64,000 nt of DNA from Staphylococcus durrellii (GCF_015594545.1 NZ_JADIIO010000001.1:1240001-1304000), one strand, 5' to 3'. Positions 39,780 to 49,900 are shown, numbered from the stretch's first letter. Numbers and translations are program-made. Notes: a model not told the origin generated them from the sequence alone.

Positions 39780-40638
39780 ATATATTTCTGAAGTCGATGA
39801 CGCACTTACTAAAGCAGTAACTACATCAAATTTAGGCACAAATCTTGAAGAAAGTATGACATACTCATTAACTGCAGGTGGCAAAAGAATAAGGCCAGTT
39901 TTGCTTTTATTAACACTTGATATGTTAACTAATAATTATAAATTAGGGCTTGCCCCAGCGCTAAGTATTGAAATGATTCATACTTATTCTTTAATACATG
40001 ATGATTTACCTGCCATGGATAATGATGATTACCGTAGAGGCAAATTAACAAATCATAAAGTATACGGTGAATGGAAAGCTATTTTAGCTGGCGATGCCTT
40101 ATTGACAAAAGCTTTCGAAGTCATTTCAAATGATGAAACATTGTCAGATAGTGCCAAAATTAAATTAATTAAACGATTATCTATCGCAAGTGGTCATCTT
40201 GGCATGGTAGGTGGTCAAACGTTAGACATGCAAAGTGAAAATACTAAAATAGATGTTACAACGTTAGAACAAATACATCGTGCTAAAACTGGTGCTTTGA
40301 TTTCATTTTCTGTTATGGCGGCCGTCGATATCGCAGAATCTAGTGAAAATGTATCCCAATCATTAAGTGATTTTAGTGATCACATAGGCTTAATGTTCCA
40401 AATTAAAGATGACTTATTAGACGTTTATGGCGATGAACAAAAGTTAGGTAAATCAGTGGGTAGTGATATAGAAAATGATAAAAGCACCTATGTATCTTTA
40501 CTAGGATTAGAAGGTGCCGAACAAAAATTACAATATCACACGGATGCAGCATATCAATGTTTAGCACAATTGCCTAATAATTATGATACTTCATCTCTAA
40601 AATATATTATTGAATTATTTATTAATAGAGAATCCTAG
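39760..40638 (+). CDS. ispA: Farnesyl diphosphate synthase
   Basis: This enzyme condenses isopentenyl and dimethylallyl diphosphates to farnesyl diphosphate, the precursor of undecaprenol, menaquinone side chains and carotenoids. The two aspartate-rich motifs are visible: DDLPAMDND near residue 82 and [11 protein letters not shown] near residue 220. [11 protein letters not shown] near residue 40 is also typical. ATG at 39760 lies 9 bases after AAGG; the ATG at 39772 is an alternative start. The 292-residue length is normal. Confidence 0.94.
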   Translation: MKKLMNKYISEVDDALTKAVTTSNLGTNLEESMTYSLTAGGKRIRPVLLLLTLDMLTNNYKLGLAPALSIEMIHTYSLIHDDLPAMDNDDYRRGKLTNHKVYGEWKAILAGDALLTKAFEVISNDETLSDSAKIKLIKRLSIASGHLGMVGGQTLDMQSENTKIDVTTLEQIHRAKTGALISFSVMAAVDIAESSENVSQSLSDFSDHIGLMFQIKDDLLDVYGDEQKLGKSVGSDIENDKSTYVSLLGLEGAEQKLQYHTDAAYQCLAQLPNNYDTSSLKYIIELFINRES

Positions 40639-41004
40639 TATTACGGGTTGAGATTGCAAGCGTTTACACATTATAAATACTCTTACTATATTTCTTGTGT
40701 ACAATGTTTTATTATTAGTTTTATGAATTCTAAAATATCTAATAAATTTAAACAGCGCTTATGTAATCTTAACCTTTTTGTGTGAATTTTTTAAAACTAA
40801 ATTTTATACATATAGTATTCATGTATATTGTATATTACTCATTAGTGCTATCTGAATATACATAGTTGATAATTCCATTGATTATGCATTAACACAATCA
40901 ATGGAAAATTATATGAAGTTATATATATTAATGACTTTAGTAGTAGATAACTAATGCTTGTGGTAAAATCAATGTATAAATATTCGTAATTAGAGGTGTT
41001 TTTT
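40639..41004 (+). promoter_or_regulatory. ispA-ahrC spacer with cre-like site and ARG-box-like site
   Basis: TTGCAAGCGTTTACA (40654-40668) fits the recalled cre consensus WTGNAANCGNWNNCW at every fixed position, just after the ispA stop. AATGTATAAATATTCGTA (40971-40988) resembles the ARG box TNTGNATWWWWATNCANA with two mismatches at fixed positions, directly before the ahrC ribosome binding site. The middle 300 bases are AT-rich without a supported gene. Confidence 0.5.
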
Positions 41005-41457
41005 ATGGCAAAAAAATCGGTAAGACATATAAAAATAAGAGAGATAATCTCTAACGAAAAAATTGAAACACAAGATGAATTAGTAAAGCGTCTCAATGAA
41101 TATGAGCTCAATGTAACGCAAGCAACTGTTTCTCGAGATATTAAAGAGCTTCAATTAATTAAAGTTCCTACACCTACTGGCCAATATGTTTATAGTCTTC
41201 CTAATGATAGAAAATATCACCCTTTAGAAAAATTAGGCCGTTATTTAATGGATTCATTTGTAAACATAGATGGTACGGAAAATTTATTAGTACTTAAAAC
41301 TTTGCCTGGTAATGCTCAGTCAATTGGTGCCATTCTTGATCAAATTGCATGGGAAGAGGTATTAGGGACGATATGTGGCGATGATACTTGTTTAATTATA
41401 TGTCGTGATGCAGAAGCTAGTGAAAATATCAAAACGAGAATATTTAATTTATTATAG
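41005..41457 (+). CDS. ahrC: Arginine repressor ArgR/AhrC
   Basis: This is an arginine-responsive regulator of arginine synthesis and breakdown. The N-terminal winged helix has [23 protein letters not shown] and [19 protein letters not shown]; the C-terminal hexamerisation and arginine-binding domain includes [13 protein letters not shown] and [14 protein letters not shown], whose GDDT motif contacts arginine. ATG at 41005 follows AGAGGTG; the in-frame GTG at 40996 is in that site. The 150-residue length is normal. The ahrC-recN pairing is conserved in Bacillales. An ARG-box-like site overlaps its leader, suggesting self-control. Confidence 0.96.
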   Translation: MAKKSVRHIKIREIISNEKIETQDELVKRLNEYELNVTQATVSRDIKELQLIKVPTPTGQYVYSLPNDRKYHPLEKLGRYLMDSFVNIDGTENLLVLKTLPGNAQSIGAILDQIAWEEVLGTICGDDTCLIICRDAEASENIKTRIFNLL

Positions 41458-41478
41458 TTTTAGGGAAGTGATACAAGT

Positions 41479-43155
41479 ATGTTACAGACCTTATCAATTA
41501 AACAGTTTGCAATAATTGACGAACTTGAAATTAATTTTAGCGAAGGCTTAACTGTACTTAGCGGTGAAACAGGCGCTGGTAAATCAATAATAATTGATGC
41601 AATAGGTCAACTTATTGGTATAAGGGCCTCTTCAGATTTTGTAAGACATGGTGAGAAAAAAGCGATTATCGAAGGTATATTTGATATAGACAATAGTAAA
41701 GAAGCAATTACAATTCTTGAAGATTTATCGATAGACACTACGGAAGATTTTCTTATCGTAAAACGTGAGATTTTCAGTACTGGTAAAAGCATGTGTCGCA
41801 TAAATAATCAAATTGTAACATTACAAGATTTAAGAAAAGTTATGCAAGAATTGTTAGATATACATGGTCAACACGAGACACAAACACTTTTAAAGCAAAA
41901 ATATCATTTACAATTATTAGATAATTATGCAGAAGGTCGTTATGAAAAATTATTAACCAACTACACCGAAACGTTTCAAGCCTATAAAACTAAGAAAAAA
42001 GAATTAGCAGAGTTAGAAAATGCCGACCAAGCATTACTTCAACGTTTAGACTTACTTAAATTTCAAAATGATGAATTAAAAGAAGCTAATTTAGTTGAAG
42101 GGGAGTCCGAACAATTAGAACAAGATATTAAACGAATTCAAAATTCTGAAAATTTGAGCCTCGCATTGAATAACGCACATATTACCTTAACTGATGAACA
42201 TGCTATAACAGATAGATTATATGACCTAAGTAATCAATTAAGTGCAATAGATGAAATTTTGCCGGGTAAGTATTCGGAGCTAAAGGATCATGTCGATCAA
42301 TTTTATTACACTCTAGATGATGCTAAACATCAATTATATGATGAATTAACTAATACTGAGTTTGATGAGCAATATCTCAATGAACTAGAATCCAGAATGA
42401 ACTTATTGAACAATTTAAAACGTAAGTATGGCAAAGAGATAGTAGAACTTATTAATTATCAAGGAAAAATAGAAGATGAAATTAATAAAATCGAAAATTA
42501 TGAAGAGAGCACTTCTCAATTACGAAAAGATATTGAAGGTCTATATAATGATGTAATATCAATTGGTAAAAAACTTTCTGCCGAAAGACGTAAAGAAGCT
42601 CAAGTACTACGAGACCATATTGTCGAAGAAATTCAAAATTTACAAATGAAAGACGCAAATTTAGAAATCTCTTTCAAACCATTAGATGAACCTAGTAATG
42701 AAGGTATAGAATTTATAGAATTTTTAATTAGCCCCAATAAAGGCGAACCATTAAAAAGTTTGAATAAAATAGCTTCTGGTGGTGAACTATCGAGAATCAT
42801 GTTGGCATTGAAAACTATTTTTGTTAAATCAAGAGGACAAACCGCTATTTTATTTGACGAAGTAGATTCAGGGGTTTCAGGTCAAGCCGCACAAAAAATG
42901 GCAGAAAAAATGAAAGACATTGCACAGCATATTCAAGTTATTTGTATTTCACATTTACCACAAGTCGCGTCAATGAGTGACCATCATTTATTAATAAGCA
43001 AAGCATTAAATGATGAGCGCACGACTACTAAAGTTAAAGAGCTTTTAGAAGATGAACGCATAGACGAAATTGCACGTATGATTTCTGGAGCTAGTGTTAC
43101 CGACATCACACGTCAAAACGCTAAAGAAATGTTAGAACAAAATAACAATAATTAG
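41479..43155 (+). CDS. recN: DNA repair protein RecN
   Basis: RecN is an SMC-like ATPase acting at double-strand breaks. Walker A is GETGAGKS near residue 29, the hydrophobic signature LSRIMLALKT near residue 432, and Walker B TAILFDEVDSGVSG near residue 456. The middle 250 residues are coiled coil. The 558-residue length is typical. GGAAGTG precedes the ATG, 21 bases after ahrC. A large perfect inverted repeat begins 8 bases after the stop and may serve as transcript end. Confidence 0.96.
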   Translation: MLQTLSIKQFAIIDELEINFSEGLTVLSGETGAGKSIIIDAIGQLIGIRASSDFVRHGEKKAIIEGIFDIDNSKEAITILEDLSIDTTEDFLIVKREIFSTGKSMCRINNQIVTLQDLRKVMQELLDIHGQHETQTLLKQKYHLQLLDNYAEGRYEKLLTNYTETFQAYKTKKKELAELENADQALLQRLDLLKFQNDELKEANLVEGESEQLEQDIKRIQNSENLSLALNNAHITLTDEHAITDRLYDLSNQLSAIDEILPGKYSELKDHVDQFYYTLDDAKHQLYDELTNTEFDEQYLNELESRMNLLNNLKRKYGKEIVELINYQGKIEDEINKIENYEESTSQLRKDIEGLYNDVISIGKKLSAERRKEAQVLRDHIVEEIQNLQMKDANLEISFKPLDEPSNEGIEFIEFLISPNKGEPLKSLNKIASGGELSRIMLALKTIFVKSRGQTAILFDEVDSGVSGQAAQKMAEKMKDIAQHIQVICISHLPQVASMSDHHLLISKALNDERTTTKVKELLEDERIDEIARMISGASVTDITRQNAKEMLEQNNNN

Positions 43156-43163
43156 TGAAGGTT

Positions 43164-43224
43164 ATATTCCTTATAAAACGTAAATTTACTATATATAGTT
43201 GTATTTACGTTTTATAAGGAATAT
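43164..43224. repeat. 22-bp perfect inverted repeat after recN
   Basis: The arms 43164-43185 and 43203-43224 are perfectly complementary over 22 bases (core TTATAAAACGTAAA), with a 17-base loop. No T-run follows on either strand, so it is not a textbook terminator; it could stabilise or process the recN mRNA end. Confidence 0.8.
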
Positions 43225-43553
43225 TATGGAATTTAATTAGTACCTAGTACTAATTTTTCACTAAATATTACGTCTCACAAGCATAATTCATCCCTTAAAA
43301 ATAGAGTAAATTGACTTAAATATAATTATTTCTTGCTATCCTAGATAATATATTTAAATGTTATTATTTTTATATAATGAACGTATAAGTTAAAATATAG
43401 AAGGTACGAAATTCAAAAATAAAATTTATTTAAATTCTTTAAGTAACCGTTGTAGCACTGATTAATTCTAATAAAATTGAGTATCTATATTAATAGCACC
43501 AATTGAAATTTTGCGATGATACTTTTATACAACGACAAGTTAGGAGCACAAAA
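43225..43553 (+). other. Spacer before the bkd operon
   Basis: This AT-rich sequence holds no gene I can support. TATAAT appears at 43374-43379 without a convincing -35. The lpd ribosome binding site TAGGAG is at 43541-43546. A promoter for the bkd operon must lie here, but I cannot place it with confidence. Confidence 0.4.
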
Positions 43554-44975
43554 ATGTCAGAAGAAAAATATGATTTAGTGATATTAGGCGGGGGAACAGC
43601 TGGTTATGTATCGGCCATTCGCGCATCACAATTAGGTAAAAAAGTTGCCTTAGTCGAAAATAAATTACTAGGTGGCACTTGTTTACATAAAGGTTGCATC
43701 CCTACGAAAGCACTATTAAAATCTGCAGAAGTGATGGACACGATTAAACACGCTAGCGAATTTGGTGTAGATGTTGATAATTTCGCACTTAATTTTGATA
43801 ATATTCAACAGCGCAAAAAAGATGTTGTCAATCAAATGCATAATGGTGTTAATCACTTAATAAAAAATAATAAAATCGATGTATTTAATGGTACTGGACG
43901 CATCCTTGGCCCTTCTATATTTTCGCCACAAAGTGGAACAATTTCTGTTGAATATGAAGATGGAGAATCGGATTTAATTCCTAATTCTAATGTACTTATT
44001 TGTACAGGATCTGATCCTATTTCATTACCATTTTTACCATTCGATCACACTACTATTTTATCTAGTAGTGACATTTTGGAGTTAGATCAACTTCCTGACT
44101 CTTTAGCAATTATCGGTGGTGGCGTAATTGGTCTAGAATTTGCGTCATTAATGAATGATTTTGGAGTAGAAGTTAGCGTTATAGAGGCGGGCGAACGTAT
44201 TTTACCTACAGAAAGCAAAAATATAGCAAATACTTTAAAATCTGAGTTAACTAACAGAGGCGTTAAATTTTATGAAAATACGCAGTTAGCCGAAGAGCAT
44301 ATTAAAATCGATCGTAATTCAATAACGATACAAGCAAATGATAGCGTATTAACAGTCGAGAAAGTATTAGTTTCTATAGGTAGAAAGCCTAGAACTGAAG
44401 ATATTGGTTTAAATAATACTAAAATAAAAACGACTGATACAGGTCACATTATCGTAAACGAACATCAACAAACTGATGACAAACATATTTATGCCGCTGG
44501 CGACTGTATTGGAAAATTGCAATTAGCACACGTTGGTTCTAAAGAGGGGATGATTGCCGTAGACCATATGTATGATCATTACCCTTTGCCAATAGATTAT
44601 AATAAAATGCCTCGTTGCGTTTATACACAACCTGAAGTTGCTTCTATTGGTTTAAACATTGATGAAGCTAAACAGCAAGGTTATAAGGCGAGAGCATTTA
44701 AAGTACCTTTTAAAGCAATCGGTAAAGCAGTAATTGAAGATACAAACAACCAGAATGGTTTTTGTGAAATCGTGATTGATCAAAACGAAGAAAATGTTTT
44801 AGGACTTAATATGATAGGACCGCATGTCACTGAGTTAATAAACGAAGTATCGCTATTACAATTTATGAATGGTTCTACGCTTGAACTTGGTTTAACTACA
44901 CATGCACATCCATCATTATCAGAAGTACTTATGGAATTAGGACTTAAAGTAGAAAATAGATCTATTCACGTATAA
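43554..44975 (+). CDS. lpd: Dihydrolipoamide dehydrogenase (E3) of branched-chain keto acid dehydrogenase
   Basis: This flavoenzyme reoxidises dihydrolipoamide with NAD. The FAD-binding LVILGGGTAGYVSAIRA is at the N-terminus, the redox-active disulfide is C43/C48 in GGTCLHKGCIPTK, the NAD site is IIGGGVIGLEFAS, and the second FAD motif IYAAGDC lies near residue 315. HAHPSLSE near the end holds the catalytic histidine. ATG at 43554 follows TAGGAG and gives 473 residues. It leads the lpd-bkdA1-bkdA2-bkdB operon and so serves that complex; the pyruvate dehydrogenase E3 is elsewhere. Confidence 0.95.
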   Translation: MSEEKYDLVILGGGTAGYVSAIRASQLGKKVALVENKLLGGTCLHKGCIPTKALLKSAEVMDTIKHASEFGVDVDNFALNFDNIQQRKKDVVNQMHNGVNHLIKNNKIDVFNGTGRILGPSIFSPQSGTISVEYEDGESDLIPNSNVLICTGSDPISLPFLPFDHTTILSSSDILELDQLPDSLAIIGGGVIGLEFASLMNDFGVEVSVIEAGERILPTESKNIANTLKSELTNRGVKFYENTQLAEEHIKIDRNSITIQANDSVLTVEKVLVSIGRKPRTEDIGLNNTKIKTTDTGHIIVNEHQQTDDKHIYAAGDCIGKLQLAHVGSKEGMIAVDHMYDHYPLPIDYNKMPRCVYTQPEVASIGLNIDEAKQQGYKARAFKVPFKAIGKAVIEDTNNQNGFCEIVIDQNEENVLGLNMIGPHVTELINEVSLLQFMNGSTLELGLTTHAHPSLSEVLMELGLKVENRSIHV

Positions 44976-44988
44976 AGGAGGAAATTTC

Positions 44989-45990
44989 ATGTTTGACTAT
45001 AAATCTGTGGGTCTTAATGAAGACGACTTAAAAGTAATGTTTAAGTGGATGGATTTAGGACGTAAACTAGATGAACGTTTATGGCTTTTAAATAGAGCGG
45101 GGAAAATACCATTTGTTATAAGTTGTCAGGGACAAGAAGCAGCACAAATAGGTATGGCTTTTGCTATGCGCGAAGGTGACGTTTCAGCACCATACTATAG
45201 GGATTTGGCATTGGTGACTTATTTGGGTATGACACCGTTAGATACGATGTTATCTGCGTTTGGTAAAAAGGACGATATAAATTCTGGTGGTAAACAAATG
45301 CCTGCTCACTTTAGTAATAAAAAACTAGGTATTTTATCACAAAGTTCTCCTGTTGGGACACAAGTTTTACAAGGTGTTGGCGCTGCATTATCGTTAAAAA
45401 TGGATAAAAAGCAAAATATTGCAATGGCCACATTAGGCGAGGGCACTTCTAACCAAGGTGATTTTCATGAAGGTTTAAACTTTGCTGGCGTACATAAATT
45501 ACCTTTTATCTGTGTAATTGAAAATAATAAATACGCAATTTCTGTGCCTGAAAGTTTGCAATATGGAGCTGAAAAATTATCTGATAGAGCGATTGGTTAT
45601 GGCATTCACGGAGAGCATGTTGACGGTAATGACCCAATCGCAATGTATAAAGTGATGAAAGAAGCACGAGGTAGAGCGTTAAACGGTGAAGGCTCAACAC
45701 TTATTGAAGCTATGTGTACACGTATGACTGCCCATTCATCAGACGATGATGACAGCGGCTATCGCCCGCAGGAAGAAAGAGATGGTCTCAAATCCGAAGA
45801 TTGTAATGTTAAATTCAAAACATTTTTACTATCAGAAAATATTATTGATGATGAATGGTTAGCACAGATAGAACAAGAACATAAAGAAATCGTAAATCAA
45901 GCAACTAAAGAAGCAGAAAAAGCACCTTACCCATCACCGGAAGAAACTTATAATTATGTTTACGAAGAAGGGAGCTTTTTAAATGGCTAA
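44989..45990 (+). CDS. bkdA1: Branched-chain alpha-keto acid dehydrogenase E1 alpha
   Basis: Together with E1 beta this ThDP-dependent subunit decarboxylates keto acids of leucine, isoleucine and valine, giving primers for branched fatty acids. The ThDP motif is seen as LGEGTSNQGDFHEGLNFA near residue 150, and the phosphorylation-loop region has the conserved RMTAHSSDDD near residue 242. The 333-residue length is normal. AAGGAGGAAA is just before the ATG. It overlaps bkdA2 by 8 bases. Confidence 0.94.
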   Translation: MFDYKSVGLNEDDLKVMFKWMDLGRKLDERLWLLNRAGKIPFVISCQGQEAAQIGMAFAMREGDVSAPYYRDLALVTYLGMTPLDTMLSAFGKKDDINSGGKQMPAHFSNKKLGILSQSSPVGTQVLQGVGAALSLKMDKKQNIAMATLGEGTSNQGDFHEGLNFAGVHKLPFICVIENNKYAISVPESLQYGAEKLSDRAIGYGIHGEHVDGNDPIAMYKVMKEARGRALNGEGSTLIEAMCTRMTAHSSDDDDSGYRPQEERDGLKSEDCNVKFKTFLLSENIIDDEWLAQIEQEHKEIVNQATKEAEKAPYPSPEETYNYVYEEGSFLNG

Positions 45991-46966
45991 GTTTACTTAT
46001 TTAGATGCAATCCACAATGCTCTAGATCAATCTATGGATAAAGACAAAGATGTTTTTATTCTTGGTGAAGATGTTGGTATAAAAGGTGGCGTATTTGGTG
46101 TAACTTTAGGATTACAACAAAAATATGGCATTGAGCGCGTTATTGACACACCTTTAGCAGAATCAAACATTGTCGGTACGGCAGTTGGTGCAGCTATGTT
46201 AGGAAAGAGACCTATAGCTGAAATACAATTTGCAGAATACATTTTACCTGCGACCAATCAAATCATGAGCGAAGCTGCGAAAGTGAGATATAGATCTAAT
46301 AATGATTGGGATTGTCCTATAACGATTAGAGCACCTTTTGGTGGCGGTATCCATGGTGCTTTGTATCATTCACAAAGTGTTGAAAGTATTTTTGCGTCAA
46401 CACCAGGTTTAACGATTGTAATTCCATCATCACCATATGATGCAAAAGGTTTACTATTAGCTTCAATCGAATCTAATGACCCTGTATTATACTTCGAACA
46501 TAAAAAAGCATATCGCTTATTAAAAGAAGAAGTGCCTGAATCATATTACACTGTGCCTATTGGTAAAGCAGACGTTAAACGTAAAGGCGACGATATTACA
46601 GTATTTACTTATGGTTTATGCGTTAATTATTGTATACAAGCAGCAGATATGTTGTCTGAAGATGATGTTAGTGTTGAAGTTGTAGATTTAAGGACGGTTT
46701 ATCCACTTGACCAAGAGACAATAATTGATCGCGCTAAACAAACAGGTAAAGTATTGTTAGTAACTGAAGATAATTTAGAAGGCAGCGTCATGTCCGAAGT
46801 GGCTGCTATCATTGCAGAAAATTGCTTATTCGATTTAGACGCTCCAATCATGCGCCTTGCAGGGCCAGATGTGCCTTCTATGCCTTTTGCACCAACAATG
46901 GAAGACGAATTTATGATAAATCCTGATAAGATTCAAACTAAAATGCGCGAGCTTGCAGAATTCTAA
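45983..46966 (+). CDS. bkdA2: Branched-chain alpha-keto acid dehydrogenase E1 beta
   Basis: This is the partner of E1 alpha, 327 residues of transketolase fold. Conserved segments are VFILGEDVGIKGGVFGVT, DTPLAESNIVG, IQFAEYI, RAPFGGGIHGALYHSQS and the C-terminal LVTEDNLEGSVMSEV. GAAGGGAG precedes the ATG, within the last codons of bkdA1, so the subunits are coupled. Supply of isobutyryl-, isovaleryl- and 2-methylbutyryl-CoA by this operon feeds the fatty acid pathway begun by accBC. Confidence 0.95.
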   Translation: MAKFTYLDAIHNALDQSMDKDKDVFILGEDVGIKGGVFGVTLGLQQKYGIERVIDTPLAESNIVGTAVGAAMLGKRPIAEIQFAEYILPATNQIMSEAAKVRYRSNNDWDCPITIRAPFGGGIHGALYHSQSVESIFASTPGLTIVIPSSPYDAKGLLLASIESNDPVLYFEHKKAYRLLKEEVPESYYTVPIGKADVKRKGDDITVFTYGLCVNYCIQAADMLSEDDVSVEVVDLRTVYPLDQETIIDRAKQTGKVLLVTEDNLEGSVMSEVAAIIAENCLFDLDAPIMRLAGPDVPSMPFAPTMEDEFMINPDKIQTKMRELAEF

Positions 46967-46980
46967 GGAGGCACCAAACG

Positions 46981-48249
46981 ATGGAAATAAAAATGCCTAA
47001 ATTAGGTGAAAGTGTCCATGAAGGAACTATAGAACAATGGCTAGTTGCAGTCGGTGATCAAGTCGAAGAATATGATCCAATTTGTGAAGTCATTACAGAT
47101 AAAGTAACTGCCGAAGTACCATCTTCATATTCTGGTACTATTAAAGCAATTACCGTTAATGAAGGAGAAACAGTTTCAGTTGGCGAAGTTATTTGTCACA
47201 TGGATGTCGAAGGAGAGTCTAGCGATAGTGCAACCGTAGATGAAAGTAATGACAACCCAGTACAAAATGAGTCTAACCAAACTGTTGACAAGTCTTCTAA
47301 TAATGTTGAAAACAATAAAAGCGATGAAAACACCCCTAAAAATAATGGTCGGTATTCACCAGTTGTATTTAAATTAGCATCAGAAAATGAAATTAACTTA
47401 TCTCAAGTAGTAGGCACAGGCTTCGAAGGTCGTGTCACGAAAAAAGATATTGAAAAAGCAATAAAAGAAGGTACTGCAAAAGAGTCATCTCATTATGTTA
47501 ATGCGAAAACACCACCAGTCAATACGCCGACTACTATTGGTACACAAGAACCTGGTTCATCTATACCTGTAAATGGCGTACGAAAACAAATTGCACAAAA
47601 TATGGTTAACAGTGTGAATGAAATTCCACACGCATGGATGATGATCGAAGCCGACGCAACAAATTTAGTAAAAACTCGAAATCATCATAAAGATAGCTTT
47701 AAAAATAAAGAAGGATATAACTTAACTTTCTTTGCATTCTTCGTTAAAGCAGTGGCTGAATCACTCAAAGCTTATCCTTTATTAAATAGTAGTTGGCAAA
47801 ATGACGAAATCGTTATTCATAAAGACGTAAATATTTCTATAGCTGTTGCCGATGAAGATAAATTATATGTGCCTGTGATTAAAAATGCTGACGAAAAATC
47901 TATCAAAGGTATTGCACGTGAAATTAATGATTTAGCTCAAAAAGCGCGTTATAAAAAATTACGCTCTGAAGATATGCAAGGCGGAACATTTACAGTTAAC
48001 AATACAGGAACATTTGGTTCCGTATCATCTATGGGTATTATTAATCATCCTCAAGCCGCTATTTTACAAATCGAATCTATCATTAAAAAACCTGTCGTTA
48101 TAGATGATATGATAGCAATTCGTAACATGGTTAATTTATGTCTCTCTATCGACCACCGTATTTTAGATGGGCTACAAGCTGGTAGATTTATGAATTATGT
48201 CAAAACACGTATCGAGCAATATGCGATTGAATCTACAAGTATTTTTTAA
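46981..48249 (+). CDS. bkdB: Branched-chain keto acid dehydrogenase E2 (lipoamide acyltransferase)
   Basis: This is the core of the complex. The lipoyl domain has the acceptor lysine K41 in ITDKVTAEVPS; an acidic and asparagine-rich linker follows; the peripheral subunit-binding domain is at about residues 122-158 (YSPVVFKLASENEINLSQVVGTG); the catalytic domain ends with H392 and D396 in DHRILDG. The 422-residue length is typical. AAGGAGGCA precedes the ATG. Lipoyl groups come from the LipM-dependent pathway encoded earlier in the window. A strong terminator lies 90 bases downstream. Confidence 0.95.
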   Translation: MEIKMPKLGESVHEGTIEQWLVAVGDQVEEYDPICEVITDKVTAEVPSSYSGTIKAITVNEGETVSVGEVICHMDVEGESSDSATVDESNDNPVQNESNQTVDKSSNNVENNKSDENTPKNNGRYSPVVFKLASENEINLSQVVGTGFEGRVTKKDIEKAIKEGTAKESSHYVNAKTPPVNTPTTIGTQEPGSSIPVNGVRKQIAQNMVNSVNEIPHAWMMIEADATNLVKTRNHHKDSFKNKEGYNLTFFAFFVKAVAESLKAYPLLNSSWQNDEIVIHKDVNISIAVADEDKLYVPVIKNADEKSIKGIAREINDLAQKARYKKLRSEDMQGGTFTVNNTGTFGSVSSMGIINHPQAAILQIESIIKKPVVIDDMIAIRNMVNLCLSIDHRILDGLQAGRFMNYVKTRIEQYAIESTSIF

Positions 48250-48337
48250 CAATTTATAAGTTTATAAATATTATAATTGAGGCTAGCTAACTAGGATTGC
48301 ATGCACTATAAATGTACCTAGTTAACTAATTAACGTT

Positions 48338-48386
48338 TGGCATTGAAATCTTTTCGCATAAAAAGAATTTTGATGCCATTCTTTTT
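48338..48386 (+). terminator. Terminator of the bkd operon
   Basis: TGGCAT plus inner TCTTTT pair with AAAAGA plus ATGCCA across 48338-48378, then a T-rich tail. A second hairpin based on TAACTAGG/CCTAGTTA lies just before it at 48287-48325. Confidence 0.8.
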
Positions 48387-48466
48387 CGTCAAATCAACAT
48401 GTTGAAGTATAAGTGATTAATTAGTAGAATGAAGATACCAATTTAGAAATGAAAGGTGACCTTAAT

Positions 48467-48904
48467 ATGGATTTAAATTTTGATTTATATATGAATGACG
48501 TTGTGGATCAAGCAAGAAATGAAATGCTAGATGCTGGTTATGAACAATTAACAACTGCCGACGAAGTCGACAACGTATTACAACAAGAAGGTACTACTTT
48601 AGTGATGGTTAATTCTGTATGTGGCTGTGCAGGTGGCATGGCTAGACCGGCAGCTGCACACAGCTTACATTATGACAAACTACCAGATAGATTAGTGACT
48701 GTATTTGCAGGACAAGATAAAGAAGCTACACAAAGAGCTAGAGATTATTTCGAAGGTTACGCTCCATCAAGCCCATCATTCGCATTAATGAAAGATGGCA
48801 AAATAACACAAATGATTGAACGTCATCAAATAGAAGGACATGATGTTATGGATGTCATTACTCAATTGCAAAATTTATTTGAAGAATATTGCAAAGATCG
48901 ATAG
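48467..48904 (+). CDS. brxB: Bacilliredoxin BrxB (YqiW family)
   Basis: Bacilliredoxins remove bacillithiol from S-bacillithiolated proteins after oxidative stress. The active site is the C52-G53-C54 motif in [14 protein letters not shown], on a thioredoxin-like fold. The 145-residue length matches the family. ATG at 48467 follows AAAGGTGAC; the in-frame ATG at 48449 precedes it. The position just after bkdB is the same as B. subtilis yqiW, supporting BrxB rather than BrxA. It overlaps nothing but is followed by the DUF939 gene 14 bases later. Confidence 0.94.
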   Translation: MDLNFDLYMNDVVDQARNEMLDAGYEQLTTADEVDNVLQQEGTTLVMVNSVCGCAGGMARPAAAHSLHYDKLPDRLVTVFAGQDKEATQRARDYFEGYAPSSPSFALMKDGKITQMIERHQIEGHDVMDVITQLQNLFEEYCKDR

Positions 48905-48918
48905 AGGGGCATACTAAC

Positions 48919-49899
48919 ATGTTGAGTTTAAATCCATACAGAATAGGATTTAGAACGATCAAAACGGCAATTGGCATGGCACTAGGTATAATTATCGCTA
49001 AACTATTAGGTCTAGATAATTTTGCATCTAGTGCCATATTAGTGGTGCTATGTATTAAGCACACAAAAGTACATTCTTTACAAGCAATCATTTCGCGTTT
49101 TGTGAGTTGTACATTAATTTTAATACTAGGTTCTATTATATTCAGTTTATTAGGGCAACACGCTATTGTCTTAGGCATAATCGTTTTATTTTTTATACCT
49201 TTAACTGTGGTCTTTAAAGTTCAAGAAGGCATTGTCACTAGTTGTGTTATATTACTTCACGTGTTTAATGCCCCAAAAATAGATTTTCATTTATTTGTAA
49301 ACGAAATTGAATTACTTATCGTAGGGTTAGGTATTGCATTCCTTATGAATCTCATTATGCCGAGCCTTGACAAAAACTTAAATTCTTATAAAAAAAATAT
49401 AGAGGATAGTTTTACGAAAATCTTTATTTGTTTTAGTAAAAAATGTAATAATATAGAGCAGCCACTAGATATTCATTTTACTGAGATTCAATTAACCATT
49501 GAAAAAGCTAAGTCTTTAGCTTTCAGAGATGTTAAGAATCACTTTGGTCGTAATGAAAATTCTTATTATCATTATTTCGATATGCGAGAGCAACAATTAG
49601 ATTTAATACAAAGAATTGAAAGCATGTTAGAAAATATCGAATTTAATGATACTTTGCTGTCTCAACTATCACAATTATTTAAAGAAGTAGCAGAAAATGT
49701 AAATAGTAATGATTATACTGCACTTAGATTACATTCATTGTACGAAATTAGGTTACAGCTAGATAATTTAGCACTACCAGATTCTTACGCCTCATTAAAA
49801 ACACGCGCAAGTTTAATTCAGCTATTAAATGAGCTAGAGAATTATTTACTTGTAAAATCAGAATTCGGATCATTAAAAACTTATAGTGAAGCATCATAA
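48919..49899 (+). CDS. DUF939/aromatic acid exporter-family membrane protein
   Basis: This is a 326-residue protein with an N-terminal hydrophobic half (four to six segments within about residues 10-150) and a soluble helical C-terminal half. The opening NPYRIGFRTIKTAIGMALGIIIAKLLGL and the VVLCIKHTKVHSLQAI segment place it in the DUF939/ArAE_1 (FUSC-like) group. Transport of aromatic acids or other compounds is a family-level guess. ATG at 48919 follows AGAGGGG; the in-frame ATG at 48889 overlaps brxB. Probably cotranscribed with brxB and ended by a strong terminator. Confidence 0.86.
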   Translation: MLSLNPYRIGFRTIKTAIGMALGIIIAKLLGLDNFASSAILVVLCIKHTKVHSLQAIISRFVSCTLILILGSIIFSLLGQHAIVLGIIVLFFIPLTVVFKVQEGIVTSCVILLHVFNAPKIDFHLFVNEIELLIVGLGIAFLMNLIMPSLDKNLNSYKKNIEDSFTKIFICFSKKCNNIEQPLDIHFTEIQLTIEKAKSLAFRDVKNHFGRNENSYYHYFDMREQQLDLIQRIESMLENIEFNDTLLSQLSQLFKEVAENVNSNDYTALRLHSLYEIRLQLDNLALPDSYASLKTRASLIQLLNELENYLLVKSEFGSLKTYSEAS

Positions 49900-49900
49900 T

